Both the position numbers and the translations under genes were made by a program. From assembly GCA_023091665.1 (NCBI GenBank), contig JALJCQ010000017.1, positions 1,054,001-1,118,000 on the forward strand: a DNA stretch of 64,000 nucleotides. Reading direction: 5' to 3'. The DNA comes from Pythium myriotylum (Eukaryota > Oomycota > Peronosporomycetes > Pythiales > Pythiaceae). Position 1 is the first letter of the stretch. Each line of letters opens with the position of its first letter. Shown here piece after piece: positions 19,350-30,380 of the stretch. The notes beneath the pieces were generated by a model. It was not told the DNA's origin. It saw only the letters and a list, made by a program, of their open reading frames with translations, and ran no database searches.

Positions 19350-22067
19350 CTAGTACCCGCCATTTTGAGCGGCAGGGTTGCTCGAAAGCGGGGATGGACG
19401 AGCAGTCTTTGCTGGCGAAGGCTCGTCGCTTGAATCGTCAGCATCGCTCGAATCGTTCGATCCTTCGCCAAGACCACCACCCACACCGACCGGACCAGCG
19501 CCGTTGCCAACACCGACCGGACCAGCGCCGTTGCCCACGCCACGCGATCCATTGTGGGGGTCAACGACAACGCCCGCGCCAACACCAGCACCAACGTCAA
19601 CGCCACCAGAGCCATGCACAAGGTCAACTCCAACGCCCGCGCCAACGCCAATATCGACATCAGCACCGTTCGATCCTGGCTTGCCGTCAACACCGACGCC
19701 AACACCGGCGCCAACACCGACACCGAGGCCGGCACCGTTCGATCCTGGCTTGCCGTCAACACCGACGCCAACACCGGCGCCAACACCGACACCGAGGCCG
19801 GCACCGTTCGATCCTGGCTTGCCGTCAACACCGACGCCAACACCGGCGCCAACACCGACACCGAGGCCGGCACCGTTCGATCCTGGCTTGCCGTCAACAC
19901 CGACGCCAACACCGGCGCCAACACCGACACCGAGGCCTGCACCGTTCGATCCTGGCTTGCCGTCAACACCGACGCCAACACCGGCGCCAACACCGACACC
20001 GAGGCCTGCACCGTTCGATCCTGGCTTGCCGTCAACACCGACGCCAACACCGGCGCCAACACCGACACCGAGGCCGGCACCGTTCGATCCTGGCTTGCCG
20101 TCAACACCGACGCCAACACCGGCGCCAACACCGACACCGAGGCCGGCACCGTTCGATCCTGGCTTGCCGTCAACACCGACGCCAACACCGGCGCCAACAC
20201 CGACACCGAGGCCGGCACCGTTCGATCCTGGCTTGCCGTCAACACCGACGCCAACACCGGCGCCAACACCGACACCGAGGCCTGCACCGTTCGATCCTGG
20301 CTTGCCGTCAACACCGACGCCAACACCGGCGCCAACACCGACACCGAGGCCGGCACCGTTCGATCCTGGCTTGCCGTCAACACCGACGCCAACACCGGCG
20401 CCAACACCGACACCGAGGCCGGCACCGTTCGATCCTGGCTTGCCGTCAACACCGACGCCAACACCGGCGCCAACACCGACACCGAGGCCGGCACCGTTCG
20501 ATCCTGGCTTGCCGTCAACACCGGCGCCAACACCGGCGCCAACACCGACACCGAGGCCGGCACCGTTCGATCCTGGCTTGCCGTCAACACCGACGCCAAC
20601 ACCGGCGCCAACACCGACACCGAGGCCTGCACCGTTCGATCCTGGCTTGCCGTCAACACCGACGCCAACACCGGCGCCAACACCGACACCGAGGCCGGCA
20701 CCGTTCGATCCTGGCTTGCCGTCAACACCGACGCCAACACCGGCGCCAACACCGACACCGAGGCCTGCACCGTTCGATCCTGGCTTGCCGTCAACACCGA
20801 CGCCAACACCGGCGCCAACACCGACACCGAGGCCTGCACCGTTCGATCCTGGCTTGCCGTCAACACCGACGCCAACACCGGCGCCAACACCGACACCGAG
20901 GCCGGCACCGTTCGATCCTGGCTTGCCGTCAACACCGACGCCAACACCGGCGCCAACACCGACACCGAGGCCGGCACCGTTCGATCCTGGCTTGCCGTCA
21001 ACACCGACGCCAACACCGGCGCCAACACCGACACCGAGGCCTGCACCGTTCGATCCTGGCTTGCCGTCAACACCGACGCCAACACCGGCGCCAACACCGA
21101 CACCGAGGCCGGCACCGTTCGATCCTGGCTTGCCGTCAACACCGACGCCAACACCGGCGCCAACACCGACACCGAGGCCTGCACCGTTCGATCCTGGCTT
21201 GCCGTCAACACCGACGCCAACACCGGCGCCAACACCGACACCGAGGCCTGCACCGTTCGATCCTGGCTTGCCGTCAACACCGACGCCAACACCGGCGCCA
21301 ACACCGACACCGAGGCCTGCACCGTTCGATCCTGGCTTGCCGTCAACACCGACGCCAACACCGGCGCCAACACCGACACCGAGGCCGGCACCGTTCGATC
21401 CTGGCTTGCCGTCAACACCGACGCCAACACCGGCGCCAACACCGACACCGAGGCCTGCACCGTTCGATCCTGGCTTGCCGTCAACACCGACGCCAACACC
21501 GGCGCCAACACCGACACCGAGGCCTGCACCGTTCGATCCTGGCTTGCCGTCAACACCGACGCCAACACCGGCGCCAACACCGACACCGAGGCCGGCACCG
21601 TTCGATCCTGGCTTGCCGTCAACACCGACGCCAACACCGGCGCCAACACCGACACCGAGGCCGGCACCGTTCGATCCTGGCTTGCCGTCAACACCGACGC
21701 CAACACCGGCGCCAACACCGACACCGAGGCCGGCACCGTTCGATCCTGGCTTGCCGTCAACACCGACGCCAACACCGACGCCTACGTCGACACCATTGGC
21801 TCCTCCTTTGGTTGGAACAGGCGTGACCACTGGGGTGTTCTGGGCAGCCGGGTTGGTTGGCAGAGGTGTGTTGGTAGCGTTTGGAGGCTGGGGCATCTGG
21901 GCCACGGGGGGAACGTCCGGGTTCTCGGTCGGGGCTGGTTTGATCGGTGCGACGAACTCCGACTTGTCGGAAGGAGCACCTGTCGCGGCCACGAGTGTGT
22001 TTTCGGAGCTAACGAAGAGAGCACAGGCAGTGGCGGCAAGGACGAGAGCAGACTTGAGGCACACCAT
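19350..22067 (-). CDS. Secreted glycine/valine-rich tandem-repeat protein (905 aa)
   Basis: The frame starts with a signal peptide ([20 protein letters not shown]) and a Pro/Asn-rich linker ([15 protein letters not shown]). Then come 31 copies of a 23-residue unit containing [17 protein letters not shown] shorter variant region and an acidic Ser-rich tail ending NPAAQNGGY complete the 905 residues. The signal peptide and silk- or collagen-like periodicity suggest an extracellular structural or cell-wall protein. It is a paralogue of the next gene, which begins MVYLKSALFLCATASAF and ends NPAKQQSKY. A perfect initiator-like element lies about 70 bases upstream of the start. The repeat DNA is open in most frames; this minus-strand frame is preferred because it alone has a signal peptide, a paralogue and a promoter. 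Confidence 0.85.
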   Translation of the reverse strand: MVCLKSALVLAATACALFVSSENTLVAATGAPSDKSEFVAPIKPAPTENPDVPPVAQMPQPPNATNTPLPTNPAAQNTPVVTPVPTKGGANGVDVGVGVGVGVDGKPGSNGAGLGVGVGAGVGVGVDGKPGSNGAGLGVGVGAGVGVGVDGKPGSNGAGLGVGVGAGVGVGVDGKPGSNGAGLGVGVGAGVGVGVDGKPGSNGAGLGVGVGAGVGVGVDGKPGSNGAGLGVGVGAGVGVGVDGKPGSNGAGLGVGVGAGVGVGVDGKPGSNGAGLGVGVGAGVGVGVDGKPGSNGAGLGVGVGAGVGVGVDGKPGSNGAGLGVGVGAGVGVGVDGKPGSNGAGLGVGVGAGVGVGVDGKPGSNGAGLGVGVGAGVGVGVDGKPGSNGAGLGVGVGAGVGVGVDGKPGSNGAGLGVGVGAGVGVGVDGKPGSNGAGLGVGVGAGVGVGVDGKPGSNGAGLGVGVGAGVGVGVDGKPGSNGAGLGVGVGAGVGVGVDGKPGSNGAGLGVGVGAGVGAGVDGKPGSNGAGLGVGVGAGVGVGVDGKPGSNGAGLGVGVGAGVGVGVDGKPGSNGAGLGVGVGAGVGVGVDGKPGSNGAGLGVGVGAGVGVGVDGKPGSNGAGLGVGVGAGVGVGVDGKPGSNGAGLGVGVGAGVGVGVDGKPGSNGAGLGVGVGAGVGVGVDGKPGSNGAGLGVGVGAGVGVGVDGKPGSNGAGLGVGVGAGVGVGVDGKPGSNGAGLGVGVGAGVGVGVDGKPGSNGAGLGVGVGAGVGVGVDGKPGSNGAGLGVGVGAGVGVGVDGKPGSNGADVDIGVGAGVGVDLVHGSGGVDVGAGVGAGVVVDPHNGSRGVGNGAGPVGVGNGAGPVGVGGGLGEGSNDSSDADDSSDEPSPAKTARPSPLSSNPAAQNGGY
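19672..21790. repeat. Tandem array of 31 near-identical 69-base units
   Basis: The landmark GATCCTGGCTTG recurs every 69 bases from 19672 to 21742 (30 exact periods), giving 31 units that each encode 23 residues. The only recurrent difference is CCGGC against CCTGC in one position, plus a single variant near 20521. Such homogeneity implies recent expansion or ongoing gene conversion. Confidence 0.95.
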
Positions 22068-22890
22068 CGTGTCGAGTTGGCTGGAGAGGACCTTGAGAGG
22101 TAGTGGGGCTTGCTCCGAAGTGGATGTCGGAGAGGAAATTGAGGAATGAGGTCTTGGTCACTATCCGCGATACCTTTTCGCCACAGCCACAGGGTTTCAA
22201 CGGCGTCAGCCCTGGTCGGGCAGACGACAGCAAGATACCATAGATGAGTCGAGGGTGTGATCAACTGAGTCTAGTTATCCTCAAGAGCTCTGCGTGTCTC
22301 TGTTGAGTGTCGTCCGCGCCGCGGTCCAGTAGACGGGCGACGACGTCTCACCGCAAGTTTCTGGTTGGAGGGAGTGTAGCTTCCGATTTCGTCCTCTGGG
22401 GCTAGCGACCAGTAGACAAGAATCCATCGTCGACGCGCTACAAAGACTTCGCGCCACAAAACACAAGGCACGCTACTCGGTCTATGATGGGTGACGACAG
22501 GAAGCGACTTCAAAGAAATTGCCCACCCACGTCTCCTGCACCATAAGAGCCAACGGTCTCGGGGGCACGCCAGCGGCCCTCAGCCATGGCATCGATGTCT
22601 CATCGATCGTAAGGAGCAGCGCCGCTGATCGCCATGATCGATACAGCTACCGGTACACTCAGCGACGACACTGTGCTGTACTTTCTCTCGATCTTGGTGA
22701 GGCATGAGTTCTGAACCGCGGAACGAGTCAGTCCACATGGACCCATGACTCAAGTAGGTGCGGTCACTGCGAACGTCTCACATTTATCCCACCCTCGGGA
22801 GTCAGACGACCCGGCAACAAACGAGATCAGTTCAACTCCACAGACATTCATTCCATTACTGCAGACAATTTTGAGACAACAACAAGACGT
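22068..22890. other. Promoter region of the 69-base-repeat gene and spacer
   Basis: About 820 bases between the two paralogous repeat-protein genes, both on the minus strand. It includes the initiator-like element at 22136-22150 and presumably the 3' end of the region controlling polyadenylation of the next gene. No gene is seen. Confidence 0.4.
22136..22150 (-). promoter_or_regulatory. Oomycete initiator plus flanking element of the 905-aa repeat gene
   Basis: Read on the minus strand this is CTCATTCCTCAATTT, an essentially perfect match to the oomycete core promoter (CTCATTYYNCAWTTT). It lies about 70 bases before the ATG at 22067, supporting the choice of strand and frame. Confidence 0.65.
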
Positions 22891-24021
22891 TTAATACTTG
22901 GACTGCTGCTTGGCAGGGTTCTGGGCGCCGTCGCTACCACCGACGACAGCACCAGCACCAGCACCGACGCCTGCTCCAGCGTTCACGCCGGCACCGAAGT
23001 TCGCACTCGCGTTGATACCGACGCCAGCCTTGACACCAGCACCAGCTCCCACGCCGGCACCAGCACCCGCACCGGCACCCGCACCGACGCCAGCTCCAGC
23101 GTTCACGCCGGCACCGAAGTTCGCACTCGCGTTGATACCGACGCCAGCCTTGACACCAGCACCAGCTCCCACGCCGGCACCAGCACCCGCACCGGCACCC
23201 GCACCGACGCCTGCTCCAGCGTTCACGCCGGCACCGAAGTTCGCACTCGCGTTGATACCGACGCCAGCCTTGACACCAGCACCAGCTCCCACGCCGGCAC
23301 CAGCACCCGCACCGGCACCCGCACCGACGCCAGCTCCAGCGTTCACGCCGGCACCGAAGTTCGCACTCGCGTTGATACCGACGCCAGCCTTGACACCAGC
23401 ACCAGCTCCCACGCCAGCACCAGCACCCGCACCGGCACCCGCACCGACGCCTGCTCCAGCGTTCACGCCGGCACCGAAGTTCGCACTCGCGTTGATACCG
23501 ACGCCAGCCTTGACACCAGCACCAGCTCCCACGCCAGCACCAGCACCCGCACCGGCACCCGCACCGACGCCGGCGTTGAGTCCTGCATTGAATCCGGCGT
23601 TGAAATCGATGCCGAAGTTGAGTCCGCCATGAGCACTCACACTGCCGTGGGTTGATGACTTGCCAGGTATGGCTACGGGAGTCATTGTTGGTGTAAGTGA
23701 TGGCTCAGCTTGCTGGTTGGATGGGGAAGGAGTTGCTTCGGTTGGCCGAGGTGTCACCGGCGTCGACGAGGACGGAGTCTCGTATGAGGGAGTGTTGGGA
23801 GGATCTACTTGGGCAGCGGGGTTTTGAGTGGTAGGTGGAAGTGTCGCCGGTGGTGGGTTCACGGGACCGTTACCCGGGCATGGAGTAGGCGGAGCAGTCG
23901 TTGGCGAAGGGTACTTGTTCTTGAAGAAAGTCATCTGACTTGCCGAGGCCACCGCGTTCGAGTCGGCGAGGAAGGCAGAAGCGGTGGCGCAGAGGAAGAG
24001 AGCTGACTTGAGGTACACCAT
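22891..24021 (-). CDS. Secreted Ala/Gly-rich tandem-repeat protein (376 aa)
   Basis: The ATG at 24021 is chosen because it starts a good signal peptide (MVYLKSALFLCATASAFLA), parallel to that of the 905-residue neighbour; the open frame runs further upstream to 24360 but without plausible coding content. A Pro/Thr/Ser-rich stretch (about residues 45-125) precedes five 40-residue repeats containing GAGAGVKAGVGINASANFGA, and the tail ends NPAKQQSKY. The 120-base units begin at 22980 and recur every 120 bases. With its neighbour it forms a tandem pair of secreted structural-type proteins whose repeats differ completely although signal peptide and tail are related. Confidence 0.8.
   Translation of the reverse strand: MVYLKSALFLCATASAFLADSNAVASASQMTFFKNKYPSPTTAPPTPCPGNGPVNPPPATLPPTTQNPAAQVDPPNTPSYETPSSSTPVTPRPTEATPSPSNQQAEPSLTPTMTPVAIPGKSSTHGSVSAHGGLNFGIDFNAGFNAGLNAGVGAGAGAGAGAGVGAGAGVKAGVGINASANFGAGVNAGAGVGAGAGAGAGAGVGAGAGVKAGVGINASANFGAGVNAGAGVGAGAGAGAGAGVGAGAGVKAGVGINASANFGAGVNAGAGVGAGAGAGAGAGVGAGAGVKAGVGINASANFGAGVNAGAGVGAGAGAGAGAGVGAGAGVKAGVGINASANFGAGVNAGAGVGAGAGAVVGGSDGAQNPAKQQSKY
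22980..23579. repeat. Five 120-base tandem units
   Basis: The motif GCGTTCACGCCGGCACC recurs at exactly 120-base spacing (near 22979, 23099, 23219, 23339, 23459). Units differ by only a few bases, for example CCTGCTCC against CCAGCTCC. They encode 40-residue Ala/Gly repeats on the minus strand. Confidence 0.95.
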
Positions 24022-24658
24022 CTTGGAGTAGACTTGACTAGGGTGTGCTTGGATGGAAACGAGGCGACGGCCTTGTACTTGGTTTTTGCTCCGAACTTGA
24101 GTGTCGGAGAGAGGAATCGAGAATGAGCAGCACGGCGCCGCGAGCTCCTGTCGAAAAGAGACCCATTGTCCGATAGAGATCCTTCCCGCCCACAAGAGCT
24201 CTTTAGTGATCTCAGGATGGGAAGCTGTATCGGCTGTCCAGCTGGGGTCAAGAGGGAGAGGGCGTCTCTCTCGCGAGCCACAAATCCACGAGACCCGCCT
24301 GCTCCAGCCGGTCGACTCATACACCCAAGTCACCGATGCTGTAAAAGCGCGCGATCTCAACAGTGCCCCAAGTCTGGCTGACTCCTGGACGTCTCAGATG
24401 ACCAAATGTCAGGTAAAGGCAACGTGCAGCGAGAGCGTCTCTCCCCAAGAGCCACTGCCCACTGGCTCGCCGGCTCGGTCTGAACTCTGTATCCATATCG
24501 CATTTGAAGGGTGATATGTACTGATTTTCGAAACTGCGTACTTAACCGAGACCCGCGACATGAACTCGGTTTTAATAGAACCACGTGCGTAAGCCCCGCT
24601 TCTATTTTCTCTCGTAAAACCGCCTCGAAGAGCTCCGGCCGTCTTTTCTCACCCGACC
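24022..24658. other. Divergent region between the 376-aa repeat gene and member B
   Basis: About 640 bases between divergent starts. The left end holds the 5' leader and initiator-like element of the repeat gene; the right end should hold the promoter of member B. No gene is seen. Confidence 0.4.
24114..24128 (-). promoter_or_regulatory. Oomycete initiator-like element of the 376-aa repeat gene
   Basis: On the minus strand GCTCATTCTCGATTC lies about 93 bases upstream of the ATG at 24021. It matches the GCTCATT initiator with an AT-containing flank, and supports the start chosen there over the further-upstream Met. Confidence 0.55.
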
Positions 24659-26792
24659 ATGGGCAACCAGCCGGCCAAGGGCTCGCCCTCGGCGCCGCGC
24701 TCCACGCTGAGCGAGCGCGACGCGTGGGACGTCGCGACGGCCTGGAACAAGCAGCTGCGCGGGCTCGCTCGGCTCGCGCTGGACCGCGCGGCCCCCGGCG
24801 ACGCGAGCGACTTCGAGCTCGTCCGGCACTTCGAGTGGGTCGACCTCGACTTGAGTGCAGTCGAAAGCGATGAGCACAAGAAGCTCGCCAAGTCGGTCAA
24901 GGTTGCGCACGCCGCCGTGACGGCGTGGTTTGCGCTGTCGTGCTGTCCGGGCTTTTCGGGCCGCGAGAATCCGGTGTTTTGGAAGCGTGTGTTCTCGGCG
25001 ATTCAGTCGTCGGGACCGGCCATCAGCGACCAAGTCGGCTTCTTGATCGACCCGAGAAGCCGTTCCCACGCTTGCGCGTGAAGTACAAGAAGGGACAGGA
25101 AGCTTTGGTGCTGCAACAGCTCTTCAAGCAGACGCCTGTGCTGGACAAGAAGCTGCAGCTGATCTTGCCCAAGCTCAAGCCGTTCATGCGGGACTCGCGG
25201 TGGCAGCGAGATATTCCAATTGCAATTCAAACGACGCGGGTAGAAACACTCTCTGCTGCATTGTCATGTATGCGGATGACCCACCGAGAAACCCGCCTCA
25301 AGCTCATTGGGATTACATTGAGGATGCTGACATTCAGTTGGATACTAGTGTTGAAGATCTGCTCGAGAATACGGACATCCACTTCTTCATGGGTACTAGC
25401 TGCCACGGATTCAATCTGACGCTCCAGAATCGAGCAATCCATGGTCTTCTCAGCCAACAAGGCCGCTCACCTGGTCGAGGTTGTCGGATGCACATCCGAA
25501 TGCTAGACCTGAACTCCAAGAATGCTAGTCGAGGTCAGCAAGTGCGAGACTTTCGCTGTTGCTGTTCAGCACTGCCGCACTTCCCCGGGGTTACAGGAGT
25601 TCGCTTTGCTTCCGGGTCGACTCTCCATCTGGACGAGATCAATGCAGCCTGGCTCGGTTACTCTATCTTCCATCCCGACGCTCAAGCAAACGGCGCCTCA
25701 TTCTCCGAGCTCACTCTCGGCCTGGGATTAATCAGCCGCCCTGCGTTACGAGCGATGGAGAAGATGGCAAAGGGCAACAATCTCCTTGTCGCAATGGGCG
25801 AGCAAAGCCAGGTGGCGTCGTATTACCAGCAAGTCAAGCTTCGGGCAGGAACAATTGTACATGGTACAACCGATGGGTTTCGCCGAAACGAGCTCTATAC
25901 CTTCAAGTCGAATGCGTGGATCACGTCGTGCGAGGTACTCGACAATCCTGAAGCTTCGCAATCGTGGGTACTCGTGGTTCTCCCTGGGTTTGGCATTGGG
26001 TTTGTGCGCAGCGATGCCGTTCTGGAGTGTCGGTGTCGAGAACCGGGTGGGTCGAGTGTACGAAAATTGCGGCTACAACTTCCTGAGGACTATGACGGCA
26101 ACGGTGAGCTCAGAGAAGTTTCTAAAACACTCTTTCTCGATGTGTTGTCTCTGCTTGGAGGATCTTTACGGTACCTGGACGTGTTGAGCACTTATCCACT
26201 GTCAGTCAGTCTGGTCCGGAATATTTTGCGCCGATGTCCTCAACTCAAAAGCCTCCGGATACGTCACGACGGCTCGTGTTGGTCTGATCCGACTGCAGTT
26301 CTTGATACCCCCGAGTTGCCGGTGCTCGAGGAGTTGGAGATGCAGATAGGGTTCGTGTTCGCACCATTCATTGCGCCGCAGCTGAAACATCTGCGAGCTC
26401 TCAGGATCACCACACCGTACTTGGAACGTTTCGCAGTCAATCGAAAGTCGTTCCTAGCTGTCCTGGAACGTTATCCCCAGCTTGAGTACGTCAACTGGCT
26501 AGGAATGTTCGTTCGCCCCGATTGGGACATCCGCCGACCGAACAATAGCTACGATGATCAGTGCCAGCGGACTCGCGATTTGCTTGGGGAGACAGTGAAT
26601 TCTATACACAACGTTGCCCTCGTCCCATTGACACCGATGGCAAAGCTCTCCTTTCTGAGCGTCGTTCGACACTTCGGCACAGCCTGTATTCCACCTCCTC
26701 CGATTGGAACACTAGGCCAAGACGTTGTGGAGAACATTTTCAGCTTCAGCTCAAGTACTGTGAAGCGGCAAATCCACATCCGCAACCGATGA
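24659..26792 (+). pseudogene. MG-LRR family member B with two apparent frameshifts
   Basis: Starts MGNQPAKGS and has the family core TAWFALSCCPGFSGRENPVF. The first frame ends at a stop at 25079-25081, but the next frame continues the alignment (EKPFPRLRVKYKKGQ) from about 25050. A second shift near 25265-25275 moves into the frame that runs from YADDPPRNP to the stop at 26792. The remainder carries every landmark: INAAWLGYSIFHPDA, GNNLLVAMGEQ, VKLRAGTIVHGT, VVLPGFGIGFVRSDAV, RCPQLKSLRIRHDGSCWSD, KLSFLSVVRHFG and LGQDVVENIFSFSSSTVKR. The lesions are single and the rest is intact, so this is either a young pseudogene or two assembly errors. Confidence 0.75.
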
Positions 26793-27954
26793 AGATGATT
26801 ATGGCTGCGATTCAAGTGCCCGAGCACAAACAACCATGTGGGGAACACATAGAAATGCTTTCGTAAATATACATATATACATTTCAAACAGTTTCTTAAG
26901 TTTGAGCTGAGCTGCAATTGCATGTGGAACTTCGCCGAGTTCTCTTGAGGTAGATTCAGTAATGTAGATGCTTTGGCATTCCGTGAATTTGAAGTGGAGA
27001 TACTCCGTTCCCAAACAAATAAGCTCTGAAAAAATTGACAAGGTAGGTTTGAGTCGACTACCGGTAGAAGTCAATCCAAGCACCGACTTAAACTGCCATC
27101 CACCGCCGTAGGTCGACTCAAACCGTCAGAAACTGACTCAAAGCGATTTACCCGACTCAAATCAAGGCGACGCAAGCCAGTCGGACTCAAGGTAGAAAAG
27201 GAGGCAGGAAGCCATGTTGACTGAATCCTTTTAATCATGAATGCAACATCCAAGGCTTGAGCTTTACGTGAGGTGCCTTGGCAAGAGCTAGAGACCTAGT
27301 TTTCCATGAAGCGGGTGGTGCCATCGAAACCATTGGACCCCGCGATCGCAAAGATGCCAGAGTCCGTGGAGGTGTTATTGGAGATCGCAGTCACGTCGAC
27401 GTGGAGAAGTAGAGAACCTCATCAGCTGAAAGCCCCATGGTGTGAGTCCCCCATACTCGTTGGCACTTCTTTCGATCATAGCAACGCCATTTTTGCGACT
27501 GAACTGCACGCAGTACACTGGAGTGCAGCATGAACGACTTGAGATTGTGCGCGGTGACCATCTCGCCACCAGATCGCCAATATTGATGAAGGGATGTCAA
27601 ACGCACGAAAAAGAATACAGATCTTTTTCCCGTGCCGATCCCCAATTTTACATCCGACAGGTCCCATTTCGGCGCAAGGAACGAGCAAAGATGTACGAAT
27701 AGTATCAAGATTACTCGTCATGACTGGGGGCTGCGACGCGTAATTTGTTTCTCTGTTGCGTCCGGCATTTAGGCCATCAGACATTTCCTCATTTCCTCAG
27801 GACCTCGACTTCTGGGCACAGCACATCACTCACTACGTGCTTGTATTTCGACGTGCAATGTAGAGCTCTAGTGGTTCGGGCAGTTGTAACACAATCGACT
27901 ACAACTTCAAAAGACGAAACAAAGAAAGAAACCAAAAGGAAATCGAGGTAGTTC
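26793..27954. other. Intergenic region with GACTCAA cluster
   Basis: About 1.16 kb between members B and C (converging). It contains a 12-base inverted repeat GTTTGAGTCGAC / GTCGACTCAAAC (27047-27058 and 27112-27123) and several further GACTCAA copies between 27110 and 27195. Open frames here are short and unconvincing. Confidence 0.4.
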
Positions 27955-30223
27955 TCAGTTACCTAACCATGAACGACCAGACAAAACTGACCAGAATGAA
28001 TAATCGACTGAGCTGTCCTTTCTCGGCGACTCGAACACTGCTTCAGTGCAGATCGGGTCAACCCACAGCTCCCGTTGCACGCCATCGACCAGCCCGAAGA
28101 TGTTTTTCAATACCTCAGACGGCAGCTTCGCCACAACTGAATCCTCTTCAGCGGCGTGTATCACACTCAGAAAAGCCACGCGGCGCTTGCATCGAACCTC
28201 ACGATGGCGAGCGCCTTGGATGCCTTCATCTGGATCGAGTCCCAAAGTCGAGTACGAAAAACGCAAGGCTTCGTCGAATCCTTTCAGCTTGGCTCTTTCT
28301 GCGATCCTGATAGTATCACACCAGTGGAAGTATCGAAGTGACATGCTTCCACGCAAGAGGCTGCAAACACTGTCTCTGCTCCCTTCAAAACTGTCGAGGA
28401 GTCGCAGTGCTGCAAGTTCTCGAAAAGCTGTCTCGAGTGCTCGTTTGCTCGGTCGCTGGAACGATCTCACTTCTGCCTCGACCTCAGATCTTACGTACCA
28501 CGTCGGGTCTACTCTATACGTAGATGGCGAAATACAGAGCTCTTTCAAGTGCGGCAGGCCGTCCACATCATCATGCGACCAAACAGAGCCATCGTGGTTA
28601 ACATGCAGTATCTGTAATCGCGGGCAAGAGAGCAGAACCGCACGTAAAGTCTGATCGTCCAAGTACCCGCAAGAGTTGATGTCCAAGTACGTGAGGTTTG
28701 CTCCCACGAGGCAAACAAAATCGAGTGCTGCAGAGACTTCCTCCGGCGTTACCGTTCTCGCGTACTCGAAATCAATCGAGAGAGACTTGAGAACTGAGCC
28801 GTTTGCATCGCACACTTTGATACCAGAAATCTCGGACGACTGGACCCAGCCAAGTCCGACACCAGGCACAATCAAGCGAACCCAGTCGCCAGGAACAGCA
28901 GTGCTATCGTCACAAAGTGCCACGTATGAGTCGTTGTCAAGTTGCACCAGCACAGAGGCCGAGTCCGTTGCATCCACTCGGACGAACGCTCCTCCACGAA
29001 GTCGAGCTGTCCGGTACTTCGTCGATGTGCTCGCACCGATGCCGTCAACAGCGTGAAGGTTGTTGCCAGTCGACATGAGTCGCATGGCCGAGACGCACTC
29101 TTGTGTGATCCCATCCAAGGATATTCGCAAGTGTCTCCACGAAGACGTTTTGGTCGATGGATGAAACACCGCAAACCCAAGCCACGCCCAATCCGCTCGT
29201 GAGAATGACGGATAGGGCATTGACACCTCTAGGGCGACTTGAGACTCGTATGGTCCATTGGAAGTGTATCCATCATATCGCGGAGATGGTAGTGCCAGAG
29301 ATACTGTCTTCACGTTCATTGCATGAGGAAGAGCCGAACACACGGATTCTAGTACTCCGTCACCAAGAAGGTCGCGAGTCAAGTTGATCTCGGAGTAACG
29401 CTTCTGCTCGGCTGCCGACGACGACTGGATCCTCATGAGAACGCGGACATTCGCCGTCGCTGAGGCTGAGTCCTCAGGCAGCGGCACAGTGATGGTGTTC
29501 GAGGACTCCGCAACAGCCTCAAACTTGGGCCAGCAAGCGCCAATATCTCCTTCATATGGAGGTGGATATGTCATGGGTACTGCACGGATGTCATCGAGTT
29601 CGCGCTCAGAAACCCTGACCTGCACCGCACGTTCGAGCCGATCAGGGAGAAGAAAGGGGCGGAGTTTCTTGAAGATCGCCGTCAACTTCATGTCGTCACT
29701 ATCATTCCTCAGCCACGGATGTGCCCCGCACATCATTCTGGATATCCATTGACTGTCGAAGTGGACGCGTGGGAACTCGCACCCTGGCAAGTCGAAGAAC
29801 CGGATCGCGTCGGTGATCTCAAACATGAACTCTGAGGTGGGTCCCGCGTTCCCGGGCTGAAGTAGTAACTCCGCGAAGACACGTTTCCAGAAGCGAGGAT
29901 TCTCGCGACCACTGTACCCGGCGCAACAAGAGAGCCAAAACCATGCCACCGTTGCAAACCGGCCTAGGTCTCTTCTGGTGGATACGCGACGGTGGCGTTT
30001 GCATGTGAACTCGACCCATGCGTAACTTAGATTTGTTGTCGGGGTCGGAGTCAGTTGCGAGTCGTACAGGAAAATCATACGACCATGAGCGCGTGAGACT
30101 CGAGCTCCAGGCCATTGCGATCGCCCACGCTGCACTCTCCGTGAGAACCGTCTCGTTGAAATCGAGATGCAGACCATCTCCACTGGGGGCTTCCCACTTT
30201 GACTTCGATGGCCACGCTCCCAT
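27955..30223 (-). pseudogene. MG-LRR family member C, N-terminal frameshift
   Basis: The main frame (27955 to about 30030) carries VAWFWLSCCAGYSGRENPRF, ITDAIRFFDLPGCEFPRVHF, WAWLGFAVFHPST, GNNLHAVDGIGAS, ARLRGGAFVRVD, LIVPGVGLGWVQSSEI, SCPRLQILHVNHDGSVWS and, near the C-terminus, RVAFLSVIHAAEE with LPSEVLKNIFGLVDGV. Its own 5' part does not match the family. The expected N-terminus, starting MGAWPSKSKWEAPS with AAWAIAMAWSSSL, lies in another frame from 30223. The two frames meet near 30020-30035 where one reads DSDPDNKSK and the other TPTTNLSYAWVEF. One indel separates an intact gene from the present one. Gly2 and Ser6 are conserved. It is head-to-head with member D (about 157 bases between ATGs). 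Confidence 0.75.
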
Positions 30224-30380
30224 GCGAAGGTGCTTCACTCAATGCACAGCTTGGAAAGTGAGAGAGAGCTCAGCTTGAAACTGTGGAGCTTCGAGAGGTG
30301 AGAGATATGAGCGGCTCGACTAAGTACGATAAAATCAGCTTCCTTGCAGTATCTCGCGACCATTCTCTCCCTTGCTTGCA
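30224..30380. promoter_or_regulatory. Bidirectional promoter between members C and D
   Basis: Only 157 bases separate the two ATGs. On the minus strand a TCACTTTCCAAGC stretch (near 30253-30267) and on the plus strand an ACCATTCTCTCCC stretch (30359-30371) resemble initiators for the two directions. This arrangement would couple expression of the paralogues. Confidence 0.45.

Noticed and set aside
19378..22149. Plus-strand frames of 810-923 residues in the 69-base array
   Set aside because: They lack a signal peptide, paralogue and promoter; openness follows from the repeat unit having no stops.
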